Of a stretch of 64,000 nt of DNA, positions 8,621-18,300 are shown piece after piece. Each line of letters starts with the position of its first letter. Within the stretch, counting starts at the first letter, position 1. The stretch spans positions 434,001 to 498,000 of the forward strand of contig NZ_QUEE01000001.1 of assembly GCF_003477885.1 (NCBI RefSeq), read 5' to 3'. Origin of the DNA: Lachnotalea sp. AF33-28 (GTDB taxonomy: Bacteria; Bacillota; Clostridia; Lachnospirales; Lachnospiraceae). Position numbers and translations under genes: made by a program. The notes below the pieces were generated by a model. That model searched no databases. It saw only the letters and a list, made by a program, of their open reading frames with translations, and was not told the origin of the DNA.

Positions 8621-10240
8621 CTATTTATCTCTGCTTAAGAACCTGTCATAGGCAGCCTGGTCGATTTCCACCAGACGCTTAAGCTGCATTTGGTTCAGCG
8701 TATTGATGTATTCATCCCAGGTCGTATCCAGATCCTGATCACCGGTGGCCACCGCGGCGCGATACTGATCCACGTAGGGCTGGATGTCCGCCAGATAGGT
8801 GCTTCTTTCCTTGGACTCCGCATCCGTCCAGGTCAGCACCGGCAGGGGATTGGAACTGTCGATCGCCACACGGCGCTGTTTCCATAGGAAGCTTTCATCC
8901 GGATTCTGATTGCCCGCATTGTAGATCGGGGGGATGAGCACCGGATCCGCCATCTGTCCCATCAGAGTTGCCGATTCCAAAATTGTGGTCTGGTTATCTC
9001 CCCAAGGGCCGTCCGTAACCCAGGAATATGTCTGGCCGTCATCGCTAAGCTTATAGGATTCGCCCTCCAGGCCCATCCATAACAGCCTTCCGCCTTCTTC
9101 TGAATAAAAGTAGTCCGCCCACTGCGCCACAAGCTCCGGATGTTCACATTTGTCCGTAATCACCAATCCGCCTCCCTGGAACCCTGAAGATACCACCATA
9201 TTGCTCTCATTAAGAGGGGTCAGGCCCGGGAAATCCTCATCCCGTTCAGATCCTACGCCCAGATAGCCGCCCCAGTGCAGAAATGCGCCCACATTGTCGG
9301 ATGTCATGGTCATGGCTTCCTGATCCTGCCAGCCGATCGTCTCATAGTCCGAATTTACAAGGCCTTCCTCCACCATCGTGCGGAGAATGCTGAGATATTC
9401 TTTGTACTTTTCGGTAGCCGGGTAAAACTCAGCCTTTCCATTCTCAAAAGACGTGGCGGAACCGCTGATCACATCGCTGGCAATCCCGAAATACTGCGGC
9501 AGGAATCCCAGCATATCCTTACACAGAACCAGTGGAAGTTCATCCGCCTTGCCGTTTCCGTTGGCATCGCTGTTTTTGAAGGTCCTAAGCATATTCAGGA
9601 AATCCTCTGCCGTCTTAGGCTCTTCAATATTCAGCTGCTCCATCCAGGGCTTGTTGACAAACATCAGCATACCCGCTTCCTTATCTCCGATCTGGGGCAG
9701 GGAATAGATCTGCCCATCTTCGGATATCAGATAATTCCAGAGATTTTTCTCGTCCAGGGCCGCCTTCAGATTCGGCATATACTGCTCAATCAGGTCGTTC
9801 AAAGGAATCACAACGCCCTGTCCCGCATATTTGGCAATATCCATCGCTGAAAGGCCCACTCTTAAATATACGTCCTTATACTCACCGCTGCCGAACTCCA
9901 GAGGAAGCTTATCCTTAATATCCTCGCCGAACGGATGGTAATCCCATTTGATATTTGTCTTCTTTTCCATTTCGGTAAGAGTGAGTGTCTTCGTCACATC
10001 CGTTCCCGGCACCTGATAAAGGCCCAGGCTCATGGTCACAGGCTCCGCCAGCGGGAACGCCGCTTCTTTGGAAGCGTCTTCCCCGCCCTGGGAAGCTGCC
10101 TGCGTTGTGCCGGCAGCAGAAGTCTGGCTGCCGGCATCGGTGGTATTTCCCGCGTCTTTTTTTCCGCAGCCGGATATAAGAGCCGTCATCATGGCCATGC
10201 AAATCAGCAAACTCATCATTCTTTTTCCAAATTTCTTCAT
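8621..10240 (-). CDS. Extracellular solute-binding lipoprotein, LplA type (539 aa)
   Basis: A lipoprotein signal peptide with lipobox L-I-S-G-C places the acylated Cys at residue 25. A short Thr/Ser/Gly/Ala-rich linker follows, then a family-1 solute-binding domain of the long LplA type. It would sit on the outer face of the membrane and deliver oligosaccharide to the two permeases downstream. The ribosome binding site GGGAG precedes ATG 10240. Three tandem family-A repeats lie upstream. The gene is expected to be cotranscribed with the large GH78 gene. Confidence 0.9.
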   Translation of the reverse strand: MKKFGKRMMSLLICMAMMTALISGCGKKDAGNTTDAGSQTSAAGTTQAASQGGEDASKEAAFPLAEPVTMSLGLYQVPGTDVTKTLTLTEMEKKTNIKWDYHPFGEDIKDKLPLEFGSGEYKDVYLRVGLSAMDIAKYAGQGVVIPLNDLIEQYMPNLKAALDEKNLWNYLISEDGQIYSLPQIGDKEAGMLMFVNKPWMEQLNIEEPKTAEDFLNMLRTFKNSDANGNGKADELPLVLCKDMLGFLPQYFGIASDVISGSATSFENGKAEFYPATEKYKEYLSILRTMVEEGLVNSDYETIGWQDQEAMTMTSDNVGAFLHWGGYLGVGSERDEDFPGLTPLNESNMVVSSGFQGGGLVITDKCEHPELVAQWADYFYSEEGGRLLWMGLEGESYKLSDDGQTYSWVTDGPWGDNQTTILESATLMGQMADPVLIPPIYNAGNQNPDESFLWKQRRVAIDSSNPLPVLTWTDAESKERSTYLADIQPYVDQYRAAVATGDQDLDTTWDEYINTLNQMQLKRLVEIDQAAYDRFLSRDK

Positions 10241-10261
10241 TTTACTCTCCCTTCTTTACTA

Positions 10262-10422
10262 ATGTCACCAGCCGAAGGCTGATGACCTGCGCACACATCC
10301 GTGTGCTTCCTCTCCTAATGTCAACAGCCAAAGGCTGATGACCTACGCACACTTCAGTGTGCTTCCTCTCCTATGTCACCAGCCGAAGGCTGATGACATG
10401 TACACACATCGGTGTCCCTCCT
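10262..10422 (-). repeat. Family-A two-hairpin repeats, tandem copies 2-4
   Basis: Three head-to-tail copies occupy 10262-10314, 10318-10372 and 10373-10422, with a period of about 56 bases. Copy 2 is the one next to the downstream gene and ends 21 bases before the start codon of the binding-protein gene. Copies 2 and 3 keep both stems; copy 4 has a weaker second stem (acac/gtgt). The linkers between copies contain AGGAGAGGAAG on the coding strand, so each copy carries a ribosome-binding-site-like word. The short identical period could be mistaken for CRISPR, but there are no unique spacers. Confidence 0.85.
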
Positions 10423-10473
10423 CAAAATCCTGCCGGCCTTCCGGCATTAATCCCCTGTGTACTCCTGCGCGCC

Positions 10474-13062
10474 TTATGCTTTCCACAGGTGAAACTCATA
10501 ATTTCCGCTTTCCAGGACCGCCGCATCTTCTATATCCGCCCGGTATCCTTCGGGGATATAAAAGCGCACGCTTGTATTCCAGGGGATCCGAAGTGACACT
10601 TGAAGCTCTTCCTCCGCCTTTTTCCAGCTGATCCCAAGCCTGCCTCCCGGCAGCTGCCGGCTCGCAGTCACCTCCTCCAGTTTTTTAGGCACCAAAGGCC
10701 TGATCTCATACCGCTGCACTTCTCCCGGCACAGGCTTTATTCCCGCCAGACCCTTTAGCAGCCATACTGCAAAGGCCCCAAGCATGGGATGGTCATGGGA
10801 ATTCATATGGTTTACGGCCAGGTTCTCCCAGCGTTCCCATATGGTGGTAGCTCCCTGTTCCAGCATGTATCCAATGCTCGGATACGTGGTCTGTGTCATC
10901 AGTGTAAGCGCCAGATCCGCCATGCCCTCCTGCACGAACAGGTCATAAATGAGTTTCGTCATCTGATTGCCTGTAGCCAGATGGTTTCCTCTTTTCTTAA
11001 CAATGTCAGTCAGCAGATGGCGCATTACCCGGTTCTTTTCGCCCTCCGGCACAATGCCGAGAAACAGCGGCATTACATCCGCGCCCTGGGCTCCGGTTCC
11101 GTAAAAGCCTTCTTCCCGGTAATACTCTTCATTGATAGCCTTTTGCAGTTCCCCGCACCGTTCATCAAAGAAATCCGCATCCGCTTCCATGCCAAGCTCC
11201 CTGCCCATTCTACTCATGACCGCGCAATCGTAATACAGATAGGAAGTGGTGACCAGAGGCTGCGGAATATCCCTTGGAACCGCGTTTTCGCCCCAGCCCC
11301 AGACAGCTTCCGTCATGGGCGGAGCCCATTCACCGAAGTAACAGTCGGGCAGAAGCCCTTTCTCCGTCCTCTCCTTCAGTTTGAACCGCACGTATTTTTT
11401 CATGGGTTCGTAGTATCTCTCCAGTATCTGCCTGTCATTTGTAAAGGAGTACAGGCACCAAGGCAGCAGCACGAAAACACTGGTGATGTGGGATCCAGGG
11501 CGTCCGCCGAAGTAATAGGGGGCTGTATCAGGTATGGCGCCATCCTCCGCCTGTGAATCCAACAGATCCTGCATCCATTTTTCATATGCAAGCACACAGT
11601 CAAAATTATAAATCGCGTTTTCATACCGCGCCGTCATATCATTGACCCAACCCAGGCGCTCATCTCTCTGCGGACAGTCCGTAGGCACGCTGTGTATGTT
11701 ATTTTCCTCTGTCCTCATCACCGTTTCGTAAATGCGGTTCACAAGTTCATCGGAACAGCTAAAGGAAGCCGCTCTCTGATTTCTGGTGCTGATCTGCACG
11801 GCATCCGCCCGGTATACCAGTGTCCCGGGCTCCATTTCAATGGACACATAGCGGAAACCATGATAGGTGAAACGCGGATGCCAGGTATGCTTTCCTTCCT
11901 GTCCGATTATGTACTCATCCTTTGCTTTGGCGCCGCGTAAGTTTCTCTGGTTTACCGTGCCGTCCGGATTTAATGTTTCCGCGTATCTTATGATGACGCT
12001 GGTGCCGGGGCGGCCTTCCGCTTCAATCTCCACCCAGCCCGCCATATTCTGTCCATAATCAATGGTCATGTTATAACTGTCATTTTCACCGGTATAAGCC
12101 ACATGCACGGGTGCTCTGCGGAGTCTTTCACCGATGGACGGCATGATCTGGCTTCGCAGCACTCCCTTCGGCGCATCCGCTCCCACAACTTCCTTCCAGG
12201 TTTCATCGGGGAAATAGCCGGGCTCGTTCCATCCTGTTTTCTCCCTTGATGCATCATAGGTTTCCCCATCATAGATATTGTTTTCTGTCACAGGGCCGAA
12301 AGCCGCCCGCCAGTTTCCGTCGGCCTTTGTAGCTATGATCTTCTCATCCAGATACAGATTGCACAGCACCTTCGGCCGTGAATTCCAGGATGGCCACGTT
12401 CCTGCGGCAATTCTGAAGAATTCATGTTCCAGTCCCTGCCAGCCTTCTCCCAGTTCAAATCCCAGAACATTTTCTCCCGTTTTGAGATAGCTTCCCACAT
12501 CATAAACGCGGTATAGCGCTGTTTTGTTATAATCCGTCCAGCCAGGATCAAGACTGCTGTCCCCGACCTTTATGCCATTTATGGTTGTCTCGCAGTAACC
12601 GAGTCCGCACACATAGAGCCTCGCCTTTTGCGGCAGTTCCTCAAGCGTGAAGGTCCTTCGGATCAGAGGAGCCTCTCCCCTGCGCTCCTCACATGGCCGT
12701 ATCCATTCTCCTGTCCACTCTTTTTGGCAAAGGATTCCGGTCTCAAAGCTGTCGGATGATGAGAGCGCTGTCTCTCCTCCGTCTGTGAGAACCGAAACCT
12801 CCAGATCCCACAGATAGCGTTTCCGGCTTTCTAATGCCGGGCCTTCATAGAGTATACCGCTGTTCTTTCCCGACATCCGCATCCCGCTGTCCCAGATCAG
12901 GTCTCCGGATTCGTCCTTTACCGAAACCCGGTATGATTTCTGCATGGTGTTTGCCAGAGTCCCTTCCAACCTCCATGCGAATCTGGGATGTTCATTCTGT
13001 ATTCCCAGAGGGGATTGCAGGTACTCGCAGGTCATCACCAGAATGCTGTCCTTTTTCTCCAT
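10474..13062 (-). CDS. GH78 alpha-L-rhamnosidase (862 aa)
   Basis: Full-length GH78 enzyme with N-terminal beta domains (about 1-430), a six-hairpin catalytic domain and a C-terminal beta domain. The signature DCPQRDERLGW lies at residues 462-472 and includes the conserved acidic residues. No signal peptide is seen, so it should act in the cytoplasm on imported rhamnosides. It is the first gene after the promoter and operator region at 13173-13242 and heads the presumed operon of rhamnosidase, transporter and isomerase. The ribosome binding site AGGAGAG precedes ATG 13062. Confidence 0.92.
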   Translation of the reverse strand: MEKKDSILVMTCEYLQSPLGIQNEHPRFAWRLEGTLANTMQKSYRVSVKDESGDLIWDSGMRMSGKNSGILYEGPALESRKRYLWDLEVSVLTDGGETALSSSDSFETGILCQKEWTGEWIRPCEERRGEAPLIRRTFTLEELPQKARLYVCGLGYCETTINGIKVGDSSLDPGWTDYNKTALYRVYDVGSYLKTGENVLGFELGEGWQGLEHEFFRIAAGTWPSWNSRPKVLCNLYLDEKIIATKADGNWRAAFGPVTENNIYDGETYDASREKTGWNEPGYFPDETWKEVVGADAPKGVLRSQIMPSIGERLRRAPVHVAYTGENDSYNMTIDYGQNMAGWVEIEAEGRPGTSVIIRYAETLNPDGTVNQRNLRGAKAKDEYIIGQEGKHTWHPRFTYHGFRYVSIEMEPGTLVYRADAVQISTRNQRAASFSCSDELVNRIYETVMRTEENNIHSVPTDCPQRDERLGWVNDMTARYENAIYNFDCVLAYEKWMQDLLDSQAEDGAIPDTAPYYFGGRPGSHITSVFVLLPWCLYSFTNDRQILERYYEPMKKYVRFKLKERTEKGLLPDCYFGEWAPPMTEAVWGWGENAVPRDIPQPLVTTSYLYYDCAVMSRMGRELGMEADADFFDERCGELQKAINEEYYREEGFYGTGAQGADVMPLFLGIVPEGEKNRVMRHLLTDIVKKRGNHLATGNQMTKLIYDLFVQEGMADLALTLMTQTTYPSIGYMLEQGATTIWERWENLAVNHMNSHDHPMLGAFAVWLLKGLAGIKPVPGEVQRYEIRPLVPKKLEEVTASRQLPGGRLGISWKKAEEELQVSLRIPWNTSVRFYIPEGYRADIEDAAVLESGNYEFHLWKA

Positions 13063-13172
13063 ATTCTTCTCTCCTATACGAATATTGTTGTTTCGGGTAA
13101 ATTATTTTTGCGTTTTTTATTATGCATATTTTATATATATGCATTGATTTTATTATATTCGTTTATGTATTA

Positions 13173-13201
13173 ATAATATCATTTGCGGGTAAACCTGTCA
13201 A
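13173..13201 (-). promoter_or_regulatory. Sigma-A promoter of the GH78/transporter operon
   Basis: On the minus strand, TTGACA (13196-13201) and TATTAT (13173-13178) are separated by exactly 17 bases. The spacer contains TTTACCCGCAAA, whose left half equals the half-site of the perfect palindrome ten bases upstream. A LacI-family repressor bound there would block the polymerase directly. Confidence 0.8.
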
Positions 13202-13210
13202 TTGTTGAAA

Positions 13211-13242
13211 TGTTATAATTTTACCCGGGTAAAATTATAACA
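13211..13242. promoter_or_regulatory. 32-bp perfect palindrome, probable LacI-family operator
   Basis: tgttataattttaccc is followed directly by its exact reverse complement. The core tttacccgggtaaa has the central C-G step and A/T-rich flanks typical of LacI/GalR operators. It lies ten bases upstream of the -35 box of the GH78 promoter and next to the LacI-type gene. Being self-complementary without a loop, it suits a protein-binding site better than an RNA hairpin. Confidence 0.7.
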
Positions 13243-13376
13243 TTATGCTGAAAACCAATCCTGTCCACAGGATTCTCCGTCCCTGGCGGGCCGCACAAAA
13301 GGAGTTCAATAGTATTTTCAGAGAAAAAGCATGTGTGCGCTTTTGAAATGCAAATGGAAAACAAGTCGGATTATCC

Positions 13377-13417
13377 AAAAGAAAGCAGCGGCAATAAAAG
13401 TGCATGCTGCTGCTTTC
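13377..13417 (-). terminator. Rho-independent terminator of the LacI-type gene
   Basis: Arms gaaagcagcggc (13381-13392) and gctgctgctttc (13406-13417) pair with one mismatch. On the minus strand the hairpin is followed by TTTT. It lies about 40 bases past the regulator's stop codon. Confidence 0.75.
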
Positions 13418-13459
13418 GCAAATTACTCATAGTTTTGTCTCCATCTTTCTGCCCCACAA

Positions 13460-14467
13460 TCAGCTGCGCGCAGCTGTGGACTCACGCACAAGGAGCTTCC
13501 CGCCATTTCTGAAATAGCCTACATTCCCCTGGATCATGTTGGCATACAAGAGCTCAAATGCCTTTCTTCCCAGCTTCTTGTCCGCCTCCAGCGTGGTCAG
13601 GGATGGAGAACTGTATCTGGCCAAGTCCGTTCCGTCAATACCGACCACGGAAACATCCTCGGGTATCCTAAGTCCGCATTCTTTGAAAGCCCTCATGGCA
13701 CCAATGGCCATCATATCATTGCCGCATACGGCCGCGGTAAATTTTTTACCCGACTCGACCAGCTGCCGCGCCCGCTGATAGCCGTCCAGCATGGTCGTCG
13801 TATATGGGAATTTCCCATCAATCAGCAGATGATCCTCATAATCCAGGCCCAGACGTTTCACGTTATTTAAATAGAACCTGCATCTGCAGTCACTTTCGAG
13901 CTTTCTTCCCAAACCGCTTAGGTAAGCGATCTCCCGGTGTCCCAGCTTATATAGGTACTCCATGATCTTCCACATGCCGTCCTCATAATCGTTCTCGAGG
14001 GAAGAGATCCTCTTCGTGTCGATCTGCACATTGCCGCTGGCCACCACCTTAATGCCGTTATCCACCAGCCGGTAGAGCTTCTGCGTATCGAATTTATGGG
14101 GAAGGGCAGTCACAAATATGCCCTCCAATCCCCGGGATATAAAGTTTTCGAAATACGCATCCAGCTTGCTAAGCCCCATGCAGATGTTTACAAAGTAATT
14201 TTGCTCATCCGCAGCCCGTTCAAAATCCTCCGCCAGCTCAGCGAAAAACGGATTGGATATATCCTCCAGTATGATTCCCACCTGCATAGTCCGCTTTGTG
14301 GACAGGCTTCTGGCGACCATATTGGGACTGTAATTCAGCTGCTTTATAACTTGTCTGACATGCTCTGCGGTTTCCGCCTTCACCTTGTCAGAATTATTCA
14401 ATACATTTGATACCGTTGCCGTCGATACTCCGGCCGCCTTTGCCACATCTCTCCTGGTTACCGCCAT
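13460..14467 (-). CDS. LacI-family transcriptional regulator (335 aa)
   Basis: The N-terminal helix-turn-helix reads TRRDVAKAAGVSTATVSNVL, followed by a hinge helix and a periplasmic-binding-protein-like sugar-sensing domain (about 60-335). It probably represses the rhamnoside operon through the palindrome at 13211-13242. The open frame begins upstream at a TTG (14491), but the ATG at 14467 is preferred: it has GGGGGA seven bases upstream and gives the standard LacI N-terminus, whereas the TTG would leave almost no leader after the promoter at 14501-14529. Confidence 0.9.
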   Translation of the reverse strand: MAVTRRDVAKAAGVSTATVSNVLNNSDKVKAETAEHVRQVIKQLNYSPNMVARSLSTKRTMQVGIILEDISNPFFAELAEDFERAADEQNYFVNICMGLSKLDAYFENFISRGLEGIFVTALPHKFDTQKLYRLVDNGIKVVASGNVQIDTKRISSLENDYEDGMWKIMEYLYKLGHREIAYLSGLGRKLESDCRCRFYLNNVKRLGLDYEDHLLIDGKFPYTTTMLDGYQRARQLVESGKKFTAAVCGNDMMAIGAMRAFKECGLRIPEDVSVVGIDGTDLARYSSPSLTTLEADKKLGRKAFELLYANMIQGNVGYFRNGGKLLVRESTAARS

Positions 14468-14500
14468 ATTTATTCCCCCGGACAATTCCAATTTATAATC

Positions 14501-14529
14501 ATACTAGCATCGGAATTTCATTATGTCAA
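14501..14529 (-). promoter_or_regulatory. Promoter of the LacI-type gene
   Basis: On the minus strand TTGACA (14524-14529) and TAGTAT (14501-14506) are 17 bases apart. The leader to the ATG at 14467 is about 30 bases. Confidence 0.65.
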
Positions 14530-14576
14530 TTGCCCGATGATGCCGCCGCCCGTTTATCATAGAAAATTGTTACAAT

Positions 14577-14635
14577 TCTCTGCCCCCGCTATGCGCGGGA
14601 CGTTTACGGACGCTGTAAAGTAAGCTGTAAAGTAA
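14577..14635 (-). repeat. Family-B inverted-repeat element, partial copy
   Basis: Read on the minus strand it contains cgtaaacgtcccgcgcatag followed by cggggg and cagag. This is nearly identical to the copy at 22336-22366. It lies between the LacI-type promoter and the lipoprotein promoter. Confidence 0.6.
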
Positions 14636-14648
14636 CAGAAAATTTGCA

Positions 14649-14677
14649 TTGTTCTGTCCTCGCTTGATTGATATAAT
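14649..14677 (+). promoter_or_regulatory. Promoter of the lipoprotein gene
   Basis: TTGTTC (14649-14654) and TATAAT (14672-14677) are 17 bases apart, followed by GAGGAGGG before the ATG at 14717. Confidence 0.6.
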
Positions 14678-14716
14678 ATGTTTAAAGTGAGCACATGTCG
14701 AGGAGGGACTTAAAAA

Positions 14717-15373
14717 ATGAAACTGCCAAACAAGCACAGCCACTGTTACACCTGTCTTTTCATTCCCTATATACTGATCCTGGTAACGCTCACCTCCTGC
14801 AGACCGCAGGATGCGCTGCAGAATACTTCCGTCGGTGCCGGCGGGGCCTCTTTTGAGGCCGAAACGCCAGCCAAACAGACCGACGGTCAGCCCGTAAAAC
14901 GCTTTGCCGGCGAAGAGTCCGGTGAAACCGAACCGGCCATCCCGGAATCTCTCAACTTTAAGTACCTCCTGCCGGTGCCCAGCCGCATCTCCTATCACAC
15001 GGAGTCCTGTGATATCTCTGTCGAAAACCCGGAGCTGATCAGCCGTATCTGGGCCCTGCTGCTGGATGCATGCGATGACGGCGCCCCTTTTAATATGTGC
15101 CTGTTTGATCAGGATAACAGTTCATTTGAGGGCGCAGCATACTATTTTCTGGTTCAATATGAACAGATGCATACCATTTCCGTTCTGTCCGAAGAGGGCG
15201 CAAAGGGATGCGTCCTGGATTTCGATGAAATCTACTTCGGATCAGAGGAAACGGAGGGCAGCGGATATATCATACCTCTCGGCACCAAGCAGTACTGTCA
15301 CGTGCTGGGTGCCGGCGGACTGGGGGATGCACGGGTAAAAATCGAAGAAGTACTGCAGGCAAACGGCTTTTAG
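14717..15373 (+). CDS. Putative lipoprotein of unknown function (218 aa)
   Basis: A hydrophobic N-terminus ends in L-T-S-C, a lipobox with the acylated Cys at residue 28. A low-complexity Gly/Ala/Glu-rich linker follows (about 30-75), then a small globular domain of about 140 residues. I do not recognise the domain. The gene has its own promoter and a strong GAGGAGG site. Its stop codon overlaps that of jetC (convergent, three bases), and its strand is opposite to the defence operon, so a role in defence is not supported. Confidence 0.75.
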   Translation: MKLPNKHSHCYTCLFIPYILILVTLTSCRPQDALQNTSVGAGGASFEAETPAKQTDGQPVKRFAGEESGETEPAIPESLNFKYLLPVPSRISYHTESCDISVENPELISRIWALLLDACDDGAPFNMCLFDQDNSSFEGAAYYFLVQYEQMHTISVLSEEGAKGCVLDFDEIYFGSEETEGSGYIIPLGTKQYCHVLGAGGLGDARVKIEEVLQANGF

Positions 15374-18300
15374 AGGGGCAGCGTCTCCTGCTTATACTCC
15401 GCCGCAATGTATTCCGCCGCATCAGCCTCAATCTGGCTGCGGTAATCCACCACCACGGTCTGCTGACGGCCGCCCACCACTTTTTGCCCCAGGATATAGT
15501 TCACATCAAATTTACCGGTTATGGCCGGTGTCGCTCCACGGGTGGGCACGATCAGCTGCACCTGATTGGCCAGAAGCATGGCGAAGATCGGCTCCCAGAT
15601 ATAGGTATCCTTGGCGGCGCCGAAGGGATTATCGATAAAGATAACCTTGGTCAGATCCTCCGGATCCCCATGCCATGAGTTGATGCTGGCGATGTAATTG
15701 ATGACAGCGATCAAAAACTGGATATAGATGCCCTGGGACTGTCCGGTGCTCCCCACTGCATCCTCATAACGCAGGTGACGGCTCTGCTCCTTGATGCGTT
15801 CCCGTTTATACAGTTCCAGGCCGATGCCGTTCATGTCCCTGACAATCACCGAGAACAGCCGCTTCAGGGAAAGCTCCTGGATCACATAGCGCTTTTTCTC
15901 CTCCTCGCTGTCATAGCGGTCCATGTTCGTCATGACCTTCTCCAGATATTCGGAGATAAAGTAACCCTGCTGCTCTTCCTTCACATAGGGCACATGCAGC
16001 TTGACGATCTGCGTCAGCTCGCCGTCGATGATAATGCTGGAGAGCTTCGGAAATTTATCCAGCTCCATCTTCACATTGTTGCAGCGCTGCAGGCACTGGT
16101 TTTCGAAACTTTCCCTGATCTTCTCAATGTCCCTAAGCCCGCTCTCAATCCGCTCCTTTTCGAGCCTCGTCATGCTGCAGGCCTCTTCCAGGCTGCGGAT
16201 CTGATGCTCCGTCTGATACGAATCCTTCGGCACATGGATCTGTTCGCGCAGCTGCAGGGCAAACGGCAGCGCATCTGCCTGCTTTAACCCTTCTTCACAA
16301 TCCTGCTTAGCCTTCTCAAATACCTTACCGGCCCTCTCTTTCACCGCGGTCCACCGGTTCCATCGATCTTTCAGGCCTGCCAAAGCTTCCGCATAATCGG
16401 CAATATAAGATAACACGCCCTCCTCTTCCGGCTCTTTTACATTCACCGCATAGGTTTCAATCAGCAGGTTCACGCTATCCTTAAGCCGCTCCAGGGATAT
16501 GCTGCGCTGCTGCTTGCCGGACAGCTCTTCCCGCAGGTGGGAAAGCTCAGCGTCCATCGCTCTTTTCAGCTGCTGCGCCTCTGCTATCGCAATGCCGAAA
16601 TCCAGAATTTCCTCCGAAATCCGCTGCACACTTCCATAGGTCTCGGCAATCTGTGAAGCCATCAGCCTGATCTCCGACTCATGCCCTGACTTCTCCTGTT
16701 CCAGGCGGTTCTTCTGTTCTGTCCGCTTCTTAAGCTCCCTGCCGGCCCTCTCAATCGCATCCCGCTGTTCTGACAGCGCTTCTTCCGCGGTTCTTTTAAG
16801 CCTGCGTTCCTCATACAGAAGCTCCAGCGCGCCCAAATCCGCCTTTCGCTTTTTCATCTCATTCAGAGAGCCGCTCATCTTGCCTTCCAGCACCGTGAGT
16901 ATCCCGTTCTTTTCAGCAGTCTGGCTGTTCTCCTGTTCAAACGCCTTTAAGGTGGCGGAAAGCTTGACGTCCAAATCCTCCTCGATGACCTCCGGCACAG
17001 GCAGGCCGGGTCTGTCATAGGGCGCATACTCTTTGGACCACTGTTCAGCCAGCAGGCGCAGTTCCTCCTGTGCCTGACGGATATCCGCCCTGCACTCCTC
17101 CATCACAGCCTGCTGCAGGAGGATATCCCTGCGGCAGCTCTCCTGTAAAGCGGTCAGCTCAGCCTGTCTTCGTTCAAACCCTTCAGCTGCCTTTTTCTGC
17201 ACTCCAAACTCGTCCCAGCAGGCATCCATCCGCTTTAATACGGACAGCAGTTCTTCCTGTTCCCCAAGCTGTCCTGCAAGCGCGCTCTGCTCCTCTTCCA
17301 GCTCTTCCAGGCGGCGCGCCGTTCGCTCTTTTTCAGCCGCCTGCGCATCCAACGCTTTCCCGAGGTCCGCGCCGCGCGCTTTAAGCTCCTCCAGTTCCCG
17401 TACCCACAGACCATATCCGCGGGCGGATTCCAGATATTCAGACACCAGCGCGCAGTCACCGGCGCAGGTCTTCTCCTGTTCACTTAATGAGGGGATGCGG
17501 CTCTCCAGACTGCCGATAGCGGTCCTGACTCTGTGAAGCTCCTTTTCCAGCGTATCCTTTTCAATAAACCAGGAGATATCGCGGCCCGCAAACAGGATGC
17601 CGTCCTGTGCCGCCGCATTCGGATTATCCAGCAGCATCCGGTCGATCACGGGAACCGTCCAGGTCAGTTTCTTCCAACAGTCCGGTTTGGGATCAGCCTT
17701 GATTTTATCGTATACACCATGGGAAACAACAATACAATAGGGCAGGAACGAAAAGCGCTCCAGCAGATTCCTTCTGGCCTCCTGGGGCATCCTGGAAAGC
17801 ATGTCCGCACCCGATGTTCCGTCCTGATATTTTCTCTCCAGGTAATCCAAAAGCTCCGAGGTTTCATCCGTAACCGCAAACAGCACGCCCGCCTCCAGCT
17901 GCCGGCAGACCTGACGCAGCCTGGAAAGCTCCCGCTCGCTGTCGCTTTTCTGTATCACCAGTTCCTCTCTGCGATGGGATATCAGTTCCAGGAGGCGCTC
18001 CGGCTGTTCCTCTCCATATGCACGGCCGCGCATATCCGCCTGCTCCTTTAATAGGCGGTGGGCATCGCATTTCGATTCCAGCTCTTCCTTCCGCTTCTTA
18101 CTATCCTCCAGAAGATGCTCCAGATTCTTATCCTCCAGAGCCAGTTCCACAGCCTTTTTTCTCATTTCCTCCGATTCAGAGGCCATCGATTGGCGATGCC
18201 GGAGCAGCTCCTCTAACACCTGCGTCTCCTGTGATATCTGCGCTTTAAGCTGTTCCATCACAAGCACGGGGGCTCTGTCCTTCAGCTCCTCCAAAGCGGC

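Larger units (their letters stand above)
13063..13459. other. Regulatory gap between lacI-type gene and GH78 operon
   Basis: This 397-base AT-rich gap contains the lacI-type gene's terminator, a 32-bp palindrome and the GH78 promoter, each listed separately. The word cgggtaaa also occurs at 13094-13101, close to the GH78 start, as a possible extra half-site. No further gene is seen. Confidence 0.7.

Noticed and set aside
10262..10422. Three tandem repeats resembling a short CRISPR array
   Set aside because: The units are contiguous family-A elements with 4-6 base linkers, no unique spacers, and no cas genes nearby.
13211..13242. 32-bp palindrome read as a terminator of the LacI-type gene
   Set aside because: There is no loop or following U-tract, and a better terminator lies at 13377-13417.
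14717..15373. Lipoprotein as a fifth component of the Wadjet system
   Set aside because: It is on the opposite strand with its own promoter, is predicted to be outside the membrane, and only overlaps the jetC stop codon.
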